From positions 1 to 7,972 of the forward strand of contig JANOYU010000016.1 of the NCBI GenBank assembly GCA_031429035.1: DNA of 7,972 nucleotides, given 5' to 3'. The notes below the pieces were generated by a model. It had not been told where the DNA came from. It searched no databases and was given only the letters and a program-made list of their open reading frames with translations. Positions 1 to 5,262 of the stretch are shown here, piece after piece (the stretch's first letter is position 1; the number at the start of each line of letters is the position of its first letter). Made by a program: the position numbers and the translations under genes. The stretch comes from Methylotenera_A sp031429035 (GTDB lineage: Bacteria; Pseudomonadota; Gammaproteobacteria; Burkholderiales; Methylophilaceae).

Positions 1-59
1 TGTTTGGCATGCACGACATTATTGCCTTTTAAATCGATAACGGGGATAACTTGCAACAT
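1..59 (-). CDS. HisA/HisF-like TIM-barrel protein, N-terminal fragment
   Basis: Reading the minus strand from ATG at 59-57 gives MLQVIPVIDLKGNNVVHAK before the window ends. This is the characteristic first beta strand of the HisA/HisF barrel family (xIPVIDLxxGxVVHA), where the Asp is the catalytic acid in true HisA. Only about 20 codons are visible. The IPVxDLKGxxVVHA form resembles the 'HisA/HisF-related' paralogues I recall from methanogens and H4MPT-using methylotrophs rather than histidine-pathway HisA, and the neighbours (methylofuran-type genes, no his genes) fit that. The family motif begins at residue 3-4, so the start must be ATG 59 or TTG 56. A weak AGG lies 4 bases upstream of the ATG. 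Either start overlaps the divergent ATP-grasp gene. A true HisA cannot be excluded from so short a piece. Confidence 0.72.
   Translation of the reverse strand, partial: MLQVIPVIDLKGNNVVHAK
42..53 (+). promoter_or_regulatory. Ribosome binding site and TTG start of the ATP-grasp gene
   Basis: GGGG at 42-45 lies 5 bases before TTG at 51. An in-frame stop (TAA at 30-32) lies upstream, and no ATG, GTG or other TTG occurs between it and 51. The conserved N-terminal strand (KIFVCEFITGGG) begins at residue 8. TTG 51 is therefore the only conventional start that keeps the domain whole. The site lies inside the divergent HisA-like reading frame. Confidence 0.55.
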
Positions 60-1058
60 AAGCCTATAAAAAAAATATTTGTATGCGAGTTTATCACTGG
101 CGGCGGCTTATGTGGTGAGCCAATGCCAGATAGCCTGCTAAAAGAGGGCGCGCTAATGCGCGATGCATTATTGGCTGATTTAAGCGAGTTATCATACGAA
201 ATTATTACCACAATTGATGCGCGAGTAAAAAATAATGCTCTGCAAGCCAATATCCATGCGGCCTGCAGGCCAATCAAAAAAGATGATGATGTTTGGGCTA
301 TTTGGAAAAGCATGATTGCTGAGGCAGATGCAGTGTGGATTATTGCGCCAGAAACGGGTGGCGTTTTGCAAAATCTGACGCAAATGGCAAGCCTGCAAGG
401 CAAGCTGGTATTAGGTTGTGGGCTAGATTCTATTAAAATTTGCAGCGAAAAAATGGCCACTTATTTGGCCTTAGAAGCGGCAGAAATCGCCTGTATTCCC
501 ACGCATACATACGATAATTGGCCACGCAGCCATTGGATTTGGCTGGCCAAACCCAATGATGGTGCGGGCTGCAGCGATACGGTTTGCTTTAATAACCCGG
601 ATGATTTAGAAGATTGGATAGAGGATAATCACAAACAATTTACCCATGTTATTCAAGCTTTTCAACCCGGCGATGCCGCCAGTATTTCTTGCGTGATGCG
701 CCATGGTAAAGCGCACTTATTAAGTTGCAATTCGCAAGAAATAGAGATTAATAATCAAATGCTTAGCTACACTGGCGGCGTGGTAAATGGCATGCGCGAT
801 TATTGGCCACAATTTACATTTATCGCCAATAAAATTGCACAAACGCTGCCCGATTTAGCTGGTTATGTCGGTATTGATGTGATTGTGGATGAAGATGAAA
901 TAGTGGTGGTGGAAATTAACCCGCGGTTGACGACAACATACGCGGGTTTACGCGAATCTATTGGCGCAAACCCAGCTGAGTTGATTATTAACACGCTAGC
1001 AAACGCAGACTTTGTGTGGCCAACGCTGCAAAGAAACTTGGTCATTATCAATGTCTAA
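51..1058 (+). CDS. ATP-grasp ligase, MfnD-like (methylofuran/H4MPT pathway)
   Basis: 335-residue cytoplasmic ATP-grasp enzyme. The N-terminus KIFVCEFITGGG (8-19) is the usual opening of the ATP-grasp family linked to methanofuran synthesis. The nucleotide and metal site is visible as AKPNDGAGCSDT (166-177), QAFQPGDAASISC (202-214) and the C-terminal VGIDVIVDEDE...VVVEINPRLTTTYAGLR (273-301), with E288 and N290 as likely Mg ligands. In methanogens MfnD joins L-glutamate to tyramine through a gamma-glutamyl bond. Methylotroph methylofuran is reported to contain tyrosine in place of tyramine, so the acceptor here could be either; that is inference. The gene starts at TTG and overlaps both neighbours: head-to-head with the HisA-like gene by 9 bp, and its stop overlaps the next start by 8 bp (ATGTCTAA), which suggests translational coupling. 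Other ATP-grasp amide ligases are possible, but the gene context supports this one. Confidence 0.8.
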   Translation: MQHKPIKKIFVCEFITGGGLCGEPMPDSLLKEGALMRDALLADLSELSYEIITTIDARVKNNALQANIHAACRPIKKDDDVWAIWKSMIAEADAVWIIAPETGGVLQNLTQMASLQGKLVLGCGLDSIKICSEKMATYLALEAAEIACIPTHTYDNWPRSHWIWLAKPNDGAGCSDTVCFNNPDDLEDWIEDNHKQFTHVIQAFQPGDAASISCVMRHGKAHLLSCNSQEIEINNQMLSYTGGVVNGMRDYWPQFTFIANKIAQTLPDLAGYVGIDVIVDEDEIVVVEINPRLTTTYAGLRESIGANPAELIINTLANADFVWPTLQRNLVIINV

Positions 1059-2199
1059 TTTTTCAAATTCACCCACCATTGGCTGGGATATTGGCGGCGC
1101 GCATTTAAAAGCGGTGTTGTTAAATGCAAAAGGTGAGGTTATCGATTGTTTACAACTGTCTTGTCCATTGTGGAAAGGGCTGGATTATTTACAGCGTGCG
1201 ATTTTGCATGCTCTGCAAGCCTTACAAATAGAGCCTTGCGATGTTAATAGAATCAGCGCATGCCATGCGATAACCATGACAGGCGAGCTGGTGGATTTGT
1301 TTGAAAACCGTCACCAAGGCGTGTGCGAAATTGCCAAAACTGCTAGCGATTTGCTGGGCGAAAATGTGTGGTTTTATGCGGCTGCTAGCGTTGATGCTAA
1401 AGATGATACTAATGAGGGTGGCGAAATAAAATATCAACCAAGCTTTGTACGCCAGTTTGACGTACCGCGTTATGCCAGTTGTATTGCATCGGCCAATTGG
1501 CACGCTAGTGCGTGTTGTGTGGCCTTGCAAGCGCCAAACGCATTATTTGTCGATATTGGCAGCACCACCACTGATATTATTGCGATAGCAAACGGCAAAG
1601 TGGTTTCAGAAGGTATTTCGGATGCGTATCGTATGGCAGCGGACAGCCTTGTTTATACAGGCGTAGTGCGCACGCCAGTGATGGCGCTGGCGCAAAAGCT
1701 GCCATTTGATGATGATAATGAAATGGTTCAGGTGAATGTCGCAGCAGAATATTTCGCCACCATGGCCGATGTGTACCGATTAACGGGCGAGATTGAGACA
1801 GATGATGCAGAAACCGCCGATGGCAAAGGCAAAACGCAGCTAGAATCTGCCCGCAGACTAGCCAGAATGATTGGGCATGACGTTGATAAAAGCCCAAAAA
1901 ATAACGAAATGGCAAAATGGATTAAATTGGCGTTTGCTTGTCGTAGTATTCATGCTAACCAAATTAAAACTGCCATGCAAAAACAGCTAAAACCGAATAT
2001 GCTAATTATTGGCGCGGGCGCGGGCAGTTTTTTGGTCAAAGCCATTGCGGCTGATTTAAATCATGAATTTAAGCATGCCTGTGAGGCAATAGCCATGCGG
2101 CCTACAGGCCATATCGATTTAAGCAAGCAACATCAAATTGAAGTATGTTTTCCTGCCTACGCCGTAGCTTATTTACGCGTAAAAGCTGAGTTTGTATAA
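1051..2199 (+). CDS. Hydantoinase/oxoprolinase-fold H4MPT-linked protein, MfnF-like
   Basis: 382-residue ASKHA-fold (hydantoinase A/oxoprolinase-like) protein of the family annotated as 'H4MPT-linked C1 transfer pathway protein'. Visible motifs: PHOSPHATE-1-type loop GWDIGGAHLKA (11-21), MTGELVDLF (76-84), PHOSPHATE-2-type loop FVDIGSTTTDI (166-176) and a C-terminal glycine loop GAGAG (321-325). The archaeal homologue MfnF condenses gamma-glutamyltyramine with the furan diphosphate to form the methanofuran core; the same role for methylofuran is inferred. ATG 1051 is chosen because GWDIGGAH should lie close to the N-terminus. The same frame stays open back to TTG 1012 within the upstream gene, but those 13 codons are unlike the family. 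The ATG overlaps the ATP-grasp stop by 8 bp with no strong Shine-Dalgarno, consistent with coupled translation. pabB follows after 6 bp. Confidence 0.82.
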   Translation: MSNFSNSPTIGWDIGGAHLKAVLLNAKGEVIDCLQLSCPLWKGLDYLQRAILHALQALQIEPCDVNRISACHAITMTGELVDLFENRHQGVCEIAKTASDLLGENVWFYAAASVDAKDDTNEGGEIKYQPSFVRQFDVPRYASCIASANWHASACCVALQAPNALFVDIGSTTTDIIAIANGKVVSEGISDAYRMAADSLVYTGVVRTPVMALAQKLPFDDDNEMVQVNVAAEYFATMADVYRLTGEIETDDAETADGKGKTQLESARRLARMIGHDVDKSPKNNEMAKWIKLAFACRSIHANQIKTAMQKQLKPNMLIIGAGAGSFLVKAIAADLNHEFKHACEAIAMRPTGHIDLSKQHQIEVCFPAYAVAYLRVKAEFV

Positions 2200-2205
2200 A
2201 AAACC

Positions 2206-3654
2206 ATGCTAATTCACCAACTTCCTTATCACCACGATAGTGCGCAGTTGTTTGAGCGCATTGCGCAGCAGCCGTGGGCGATAATATTAGACAGCGGCCA
2301 AATGCTAGATGCCAATACTGGTATGGCTGGCAGCCAATATGGGCGCTACGATATTTTGGTGGCAGAGCCGTTTATCACATTGGTCACGCGCGGCGAGCAA
2401 ACTGAAATCACGCAAGATGGCAAAGTGGCGCGTTCAAATGATGACCCATTTTTATTGCTTAATAATATTCTTGCGCAATATCCTGCGCCAACTTCAGATT
2501 TACCTTTCACAGGCGGCACTTTACCATTTGCTGGCGGGACTTTACCTTTTGCCGGCGGGGCGTTGGGCTATTTTGGCTACGATTTAGGTCGCAGGCTAGA
2601 AAAGCTGCCCCGCATTGCGGCAAATGACACGCAATTACCCGAGATGATGATAGGCATTTACGATTGGGCGATTGTTGTCGATCATCGTGAGAAACGGTGT
2701 TATTTGGCCTCACATGGCATGCAAGCAAACGCACGAGAAAATTTGGCAAGGCTGCAAGCCTTATTCTATGCGCCTTGTGGCATGCCAGAAATGAATAATG
2801 CGTTTGAAGTTGTTTCTAATATTAGTTATAACTTGCCGCAATCACAATATGCGCAAGCATTTAACAAAATTAAAAATTACATCACGGCGGGCGATTGCTA
2901 TCAAGTTAACCTTGCGCAGCGTTTTAGTGCGCAGGTGCAGGGCGATGCGTGGCAAATGTACAAAAAACTACGCACACACAGCCCCGCGCCTTTTATGGCT
3001 TTTATGCAGTTGCCGCTTAACGAAAAAGAGCAGTTTCAGGTACTTTCAAACTCGCCAGAGCGTTTTATTCAGGTCAACGGTAATCACGTGGAAACCCGCC
3101 CCATTAAAGGCACACGGCCACGATCGAGCGACCCCGCACAAGATTTAGCTTACGCTAACGAGCTATTGACCAGCGCTAAAGATAAAGCAGAAAATGTGAT
3201 GATTGTGGATTTGCTACGCAATGATTTAAGCAAAAGTTGCGATAAAGTGCGCGTGACCAAGCTGTTTCAGCTGCAAAGCTTTGCCAATGTGCATCATTTG
3301 GTGAGTATTGTGGTGGGTAAACTTAAAGCAAATAAAACTGCCATAGATGTATTGCGCAATAGTTTCCCGGGTGGCTCGATTACTGGTGCGCCAAAATTAC
3401 GCGCCATGCAGATTATTGAAGAACTAGAGCCACACAGGCGTGGCGTTTACTGTGGTGCCATTGGTTATGTTAGTTTTGATGGCAATATGGATACGAATAT
3501 TGCTATTCGCACGGCAGTAGTCGCTAAAAGTCACTTAAGTTTTTATGCGGGTGGTGGTATAGTAGCGGATTCTGACGTAGCAAAAGAATATGCCGAAACG
3601 CTTGATAAAGCATCTAGTTTTACAACAATAATAAAGTATTTTACGAGGCTCTGA
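2206..3654 (+). CDS. pabB: Aminodeoxychorismate synthase component I
   Basis: 482-residue chorismate-utilising enzyme that, with an amidotransferase (PabA), converts chorismate to 4-amino-4-deoxychorismate, the precursor of p-aminobenzoate for folate and H4MPT. The N-terminal anthranilate-synthase-I-type domain spans about 10-160 (GGALGYFGYDLGR, 117-129) and the chorismate-binding domain about 212-475. PIKGT (299-303) carries Lys301, the nucleophile typical of PabB, where TrpE has PIAGT; this argues for PabB. Also seen are DLLRNDLSK (335-343), SFPGGSITGAPKLRAMQIIE (386-405), CGAIGY (416-421) and GGGIVADSD with EYAETLDKA (449-469). No PabC lyase domain is fused at the C-terminus. It follows the MfnF-like gene by 6 bp with only a weak ribosome site. 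Residues 99-119 hold a threefold heptapeptide repeat, making the N-terminal domain about 14 residues longer than I expect. Confidence 0.95.
   Translation: MLIHQLPYHHDSAQLFERIAQQPWAIILDSGQMLDANTGMAGSQYGRYDILVAEPFITLVTRGEQTEITQDGKVARSNDDPFLLLNNILAQYPAPTSDLPFTGGTLPFAGGTLPFAGGALGYFGYDLGRRLEKLPRIAANDTQLPEMMIGIYDWAIVVDHREKRCYLASHGMQANARENLARLQALFYAPCGMPEMNNAFEVVSNISYNLPQSQYAQAFNKIKNYITAGDCYQVNLAQRFSAQVQGDAWQMYKKLRTHSPAPFMAFMQLPLNEKEQFQVLSNSPERFIQVNGNHVETRPIKGTRPRSSDPAQDLAYANELLTSAKDKAENVMIVDLLRNDLSKSCDKVRVTKLFQLQSFANVHHLVSIVVGKLKANKTAIDVLRNSFPGGSITGAPKLRAMQIIEELEPHRRGVYCGAIGYVSFDGNMDTNIAIRTAVVAKSHLSFYAGGGIVADSDVAKEYAETLDKASSFTTIIKYFTRL
2500..2562 (+). repeat. Three in-frame 21-bp tandem units inside pabB
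   Basis: Units at 2500-2520, 2521-2541 and 2542-2562 encode LPFTGGT, LPFAGGT and LPFAGGA. The DNA copies differ at several mainly silent positions (ttaccttt/ttaccatt; acaggcggc/gctggcggg/gccggcggg), so this is a somewhat diverged duplication and not a fresh slippage product. In other PabB/TrpE proteins I recall one copy of this PFxGGA(L/I)GYFGYD stretch. Confidence 0.9.
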
Positions 3655-3690
3655 TTAAGCTTCTTAACTATAGTTTTAAACAACAAAAAT

Positions 3691-3710
3691 AAAAATGCAA
3701 AGCCATTTTT
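3691..3710 (+). terminator. Possible weak terminator after pabB
   Basis: AAAAATG (3691-3697) and CATTTTT (3704-3710) are exact inverted complements around a 6-base loop, and the right arm is itself a run of five T. It lies 37 bp after the pabB stop. The stem is nearly all A-T, so terminator strength is doubtful. The hairpin would mark the end of the ATP-grasp/MfnF-like/pabB unit. Confidence 0.3.
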
Positions 3711-3713
3711 AAG

Positions 3714-3747
3714 GGTAATATTTTTAGAAATATTTACCGAAATTTCG
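3714..3747. other. AT-rich hairpin followed by a 10-bp palindrome
   Basis: GGTAATATTT (3714-3723) pairs with AAATATTTACC (3728-3738) around a TTAG loop with one bulged T. Directly after it, CGAAATTTCG (3738-3747) is a perfect 10-bp palindrome. The pair lies about 75 bp before the kinase start, where a promoter or operator would be expected. I could not pick out a convincing -35/-10 pair, so a regulatory role is inference only. Confidence 0.3.
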
Positions 3748-3808
3748 ATTACTGTAGTTCCAATTACGGTCGAAAGGAATAGTCAGGACCAAAATGAAAA
3801 ATCATTTT

Positions 3809-3823
3809 AGGGGTCCATACATG
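3809..3823 (+). promoter_or_regulatory. Shine-Dalgarno deciding the kinase start
   Basis: AGGGG at 3809-3813 is 7 bases from ATG 3821, a strong site. A second candidate, AGGA at 3785-3788, is 5 bases before an in-frame ATG at 3794. The downstream ATG is preferred because the family begins almost directly with the (V)VKIGGSL strand; the upstream start would add MKNHFRGPY. Confidence 0.6.
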
Positions 3824-4456
3824 TGGGTAGTAAAAATTGGCGGTAGCTTATTAGGCTCGCCAGAGCTAGAACGTTGGCTAGAAATCTTCGTTAAATACAG
3901 CGACGGCAAAATTATCGTTGTGCCAGGTGGTGGCGTGTTTGCTAATGCAGTGCGCGATGCACAAAAATTATCTAAAATTAGCGATACCTGTGCACATCGA
4001 TTAGCGGTGCTGGCGATGGATCAGTTTGGTCATGTCTTGCACGGTATTAATCCGCATTTAGCCACCGCAGCTAACGAGTTTGAAATAGACCAGCGCACTT
4101 GGCAACACCGCGCCATTGTGTGGCTGCCTAGCCAAATGGTGCTGGCAGATGACAGCATTCCGCAAAATTGGCATGTAACATCTGATAGCATTGCCGCTTG
4201 GTTGGCGCAAAAAATGGGTGCCACGCACTTAATATTGCTTAAATCAGATAAGCCAAATGAATCAAAACTCAGCCTAAAAGCCATTACAGAAGATGGCTTG
4301 GTAGATTTTGCTTTTCAAAACTTTATTAGCGAGCAGCCTTTTTCTACCTGGGTGGTTAAAAAAGGCGATTATGCGCATTTTAACGAAGGTACGTGCAGTA
4401 TGAATGGCGATGTTTACGGCAAAAAGCTAGAAGAATTTGCCTCTTTGGTTAATTAA
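3821..4456 (+). CDS. Amino-acid-kinase-fold protein, MfnE-like
   Basis: 211-residue small kinase of the amino acid kinase (carbamate/aspartate/UMP kinase) superfamily. It shows the nucleotide-binding start VVKIGGSLLGS (3-13), the glycine loop VVPGGGVFA (33-41), SDSIAAWLA (121-129) and LILLKSD (137-143). The length matches the compact archaeal-type enzymes and lacks an ACT or PUA domain, which argues against aspartate kinase or glutamate 5-kinase. In methanogens MfnE phosphorylates aminomethyl-furan phosphate to the diphosphate used by MfnF. With MfnD- and MfnF-like genes just upstream, the same step in methylofuran synthesis is the best inference. It is 166 bp after pabB and 26 bp before the dehydratase gene, so it probably opens a second small transcription unit. 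An alternative start at 3794 has its own ribosome site. Specificity cannot be proved from sequence alone. Confidence 0.78.
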   Translation: MWVVKIGGSLLGSPELERWLEIFVKYSDGKIIVVPGGGVFANAVRDAQKLSKISDTCAHRLAVLAMDQFGHVLHGINPHLATAANEFEIDQRTWQHRAIVWLPSQMVLADDSIPQNWHVTSDSIAAWLAQKMGATHLILLKSDKPNESKLSLKAITEDGLVDFAFQNFISEQPFSTWVVKKGDYAHFNEGTCSMNGDVYGKKLEEFASLVN

Positions 4457-4482
4457 TAAAAACGGGTATTGCAACAAAATTA

Positions 4483-4869
4483 ATGACTGCAAAAGTATAT
4501 TCAGAGCAAGAAATTAATGCGCGCTTGGCTGCCGAGCTGCCGCATTGGTATTTTGAGGCTGGCTGGATTCGCCGTAAATATAAAACCAGCGGCTGGAAAG
4601 CCACGCTGATGGTGGTGAATGCGCTAGGTCACTTGGCCGAAGCCGCTTGGCACCACCCAGATTTAGCGGTTAGTTATGCGTTTGTGATTGTAAAACTGCA
4701 AACGCATGATGCCAAAGGTATCACCGATAAAGACTTTGAATTGGCTGCGAAGATTGAGGCGGTAATTGGCTGGCAACCTGCATTGGAGACGAAGGCGGAC
4801 GGTTCAAAAAGTGCATTGGAAGGTACGCCGAATGAGGATGCGCGGTTTAAGTATATTAAATATGATTAA
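4483..4869 (+). CDS. pcd: Pterin-4a-carbinolamine dehydratase family protein
   Basis: 128 residues. The family signature is intact: E53-AAW-H56-H57-P58, Y65, H75 (KLQTHD) and a following Asp (82 or 84, within GITDKDFELA). In the dehydratase/DCoH family the HHP pair and the second His form the active site for dehydrating 4a-hydroxytetrahydropterins. No phenylalanine hydroxylase gene is in view. Members are often found with H4MPT-pathway genes in methylotrophs, where the true substrate is not settled; a role in methanopterin-type pterin chemistry is inference. The last ~28 residues (LETKADGSKS...RFKYIKYD) form a polar tail beyond the usual ~100-residue core. It lies 26 bp after the kinase gene and is probably co-transcribed. 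No strong Shine-Dalgarno is seen (AACGGG lies 16 bp away). It is the last plus-strand gene before a repeat-filled spacer. Confidence 0.88.
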   Translation: MTAKVYSEQEINARLAAELPHWYFEAGWIRRKYKTSGWKATLMVVNALGHLAEAAWHHPDLAVSYAFVIVKLQTHDAKGITDKDFELAAKIEAVIGWQPALETKADGSKSALEGTPNEDARFKYIKYD

Positions 4870-4890
4870 CTCTGCCGTCATTCCGTTATT

Positions 4891-4927
4891 CCCTCGCCCT
4901 TTAAGGGAGAGGGTTGGGGTGAGGGTA
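4891..4927. repeat. REP-like palindrome, CCCTC/GAGGG type
   Basis: CCCTCGCCCT (4891-4900) pairs with AGGGAGAGGG (4904-4913) around a TTA loop with one mismatch, followed by TTGGGGTGAGGG (4914-4927 region). From memory this is the common proteobacterial extragenic element usually written on the other strand as CCCTCACCCCAACCCTCTCCC. The hairpin starts 22 bp after the dehydratase stop, so it may also protect the transcript 3' end. It has no T-run. Confidence 0.72.
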
Positions 4928-4943
4928 AAATGTCTCGGCATTA

Positions 4944-4960
4944 GTCGGGGGTAGCCCGAC
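4944..4960. repeat. Small GTCGGG palindrome
   Basis: GTCGGG (4944-4949) and CCCGAC (4955-4960) are perfect inverted complements around a GGTAG loop. It resembles the GTCGGG..CCCGAC class of extragenic palindromes. It lies 17 bp past the previous element and 8 bp before the next. Confidence 0.6.
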
Positions 4961-4968
4961 ACCTAATC

Positions 4969-5152
4969 ACTTTCTTTTGTTTGTGCAAAAGAAAGTAATC
5001 AAAGAAAATCACACCCCGCTGCCGCTTTATCCTTCGTTCTTAGCGCCGCATCTGAGTGTCGGCTGCGGAACTCGCGCTTTCAGCACTCAAACAGTCCTCG
5101 CCGTCTATCATCTGCCGCTCAAGCCGAAGGCGCTGCAAGGGGTTTTTAAACC
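4969..5152. repeat. Dispersed intergenic repeat segment with long hairpin
   Basis: It opens with a perfect 11-bp stem, ACTTTCTTTTG (4969-4979) and CAAAAGAAAGT (4986-4996), with loop TTTGTG. A GC-richer stretch follows that reads CCGCTGCCGCTTTATCCTTC at 5019, then GTCGGCTGCGG and CTGCCGCTCAAGCCGAAGGC. I recall this combination as a multi-copy intergenic sequence in betaproteobacteria; that is recollection, not a search result. The right boundary is approximate and placed near the GCAAGGGGTTTTTAAACC stretch. Base composition is richer in GC than the adjoining spacer. Confidence 0.5.
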
Positions 5153-5262
5153 ATACGAATGGGTAGGACATGCTCTACGAGCCAATATCCATGCGGGTCG
5201 CAGGGCGGCTATTTAAAGTTATGTTTGATAAGTACTATTTTATTTATTCAATAGCTTGTTTT

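Larger units (their letters stand above)
4870..5262. other. Repeat-filled spacer between convergent genes
   Basis: This 393-bp stretch separates the stops of the dehydratase gene (plus) and the RND pump gene (minus). It holds a CCCTC/GAGGG hairpin, a GTCGGG/CCCGAC hairpin, a long pyrimidine/purine hairpin and a GC-richer segment to about 5200. A TTG-initiated frame of 79 codons crosses it (4977-5216), but it has no ribosome site and its N-terminus is the arm of a hairpin, so I treat it as non-coding. The last 45 bp (5217-5262) are AT-rich with nothing recognisable. No RNA gene was seen. Confidence 0.7.

Noticed and set aside
260..271. Perfect 12-bp palindrome GGCCTGCAGGCC
   Set aside because: It sits inside coding sequence, has no partner element nearby and is the sort of palindrome expected occasionally by chance; no operator context.
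29..460. 143-codon minus-strand open frame
   Set aside because: It lies wholly antisense to the ATP-grasp gene, whose motifs are intact. Its translation shows no recognisable domain and it is out of frame with the HisA-like start at 59.
1012..1050. Upstream TTG start for the MfnF-like gene
   Set aside because: It adds 13 residues (MCGQRCKETWSLS) unlike the family, whose phosphate loop lies near the N-terminus. ATG 1051 with an 8-bp stop/start overlap is more natural.
2500..2562. Short repeat array as a possible CRISPR
   Set aside because: The three units are directly adjacent with no spacers, in frame, and encode a peptide repeat in pabB.
2206..3654. TrpE (anthranilate synthase component I) instead of PabB
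   Set aside because: The PIKGT motif with Lys301 is the PabB signature (PIAGT in TrpE), and no trp genes are nearby.
4766..4954. 62-codon plus-strand frame overlapping the dehydratase gene end
   Set aside because: It is an out-of-frame overlap that continues into the CCCTC/GAGGG palindrome. The arginine-rich translation reflects the repeat, not a protein family.
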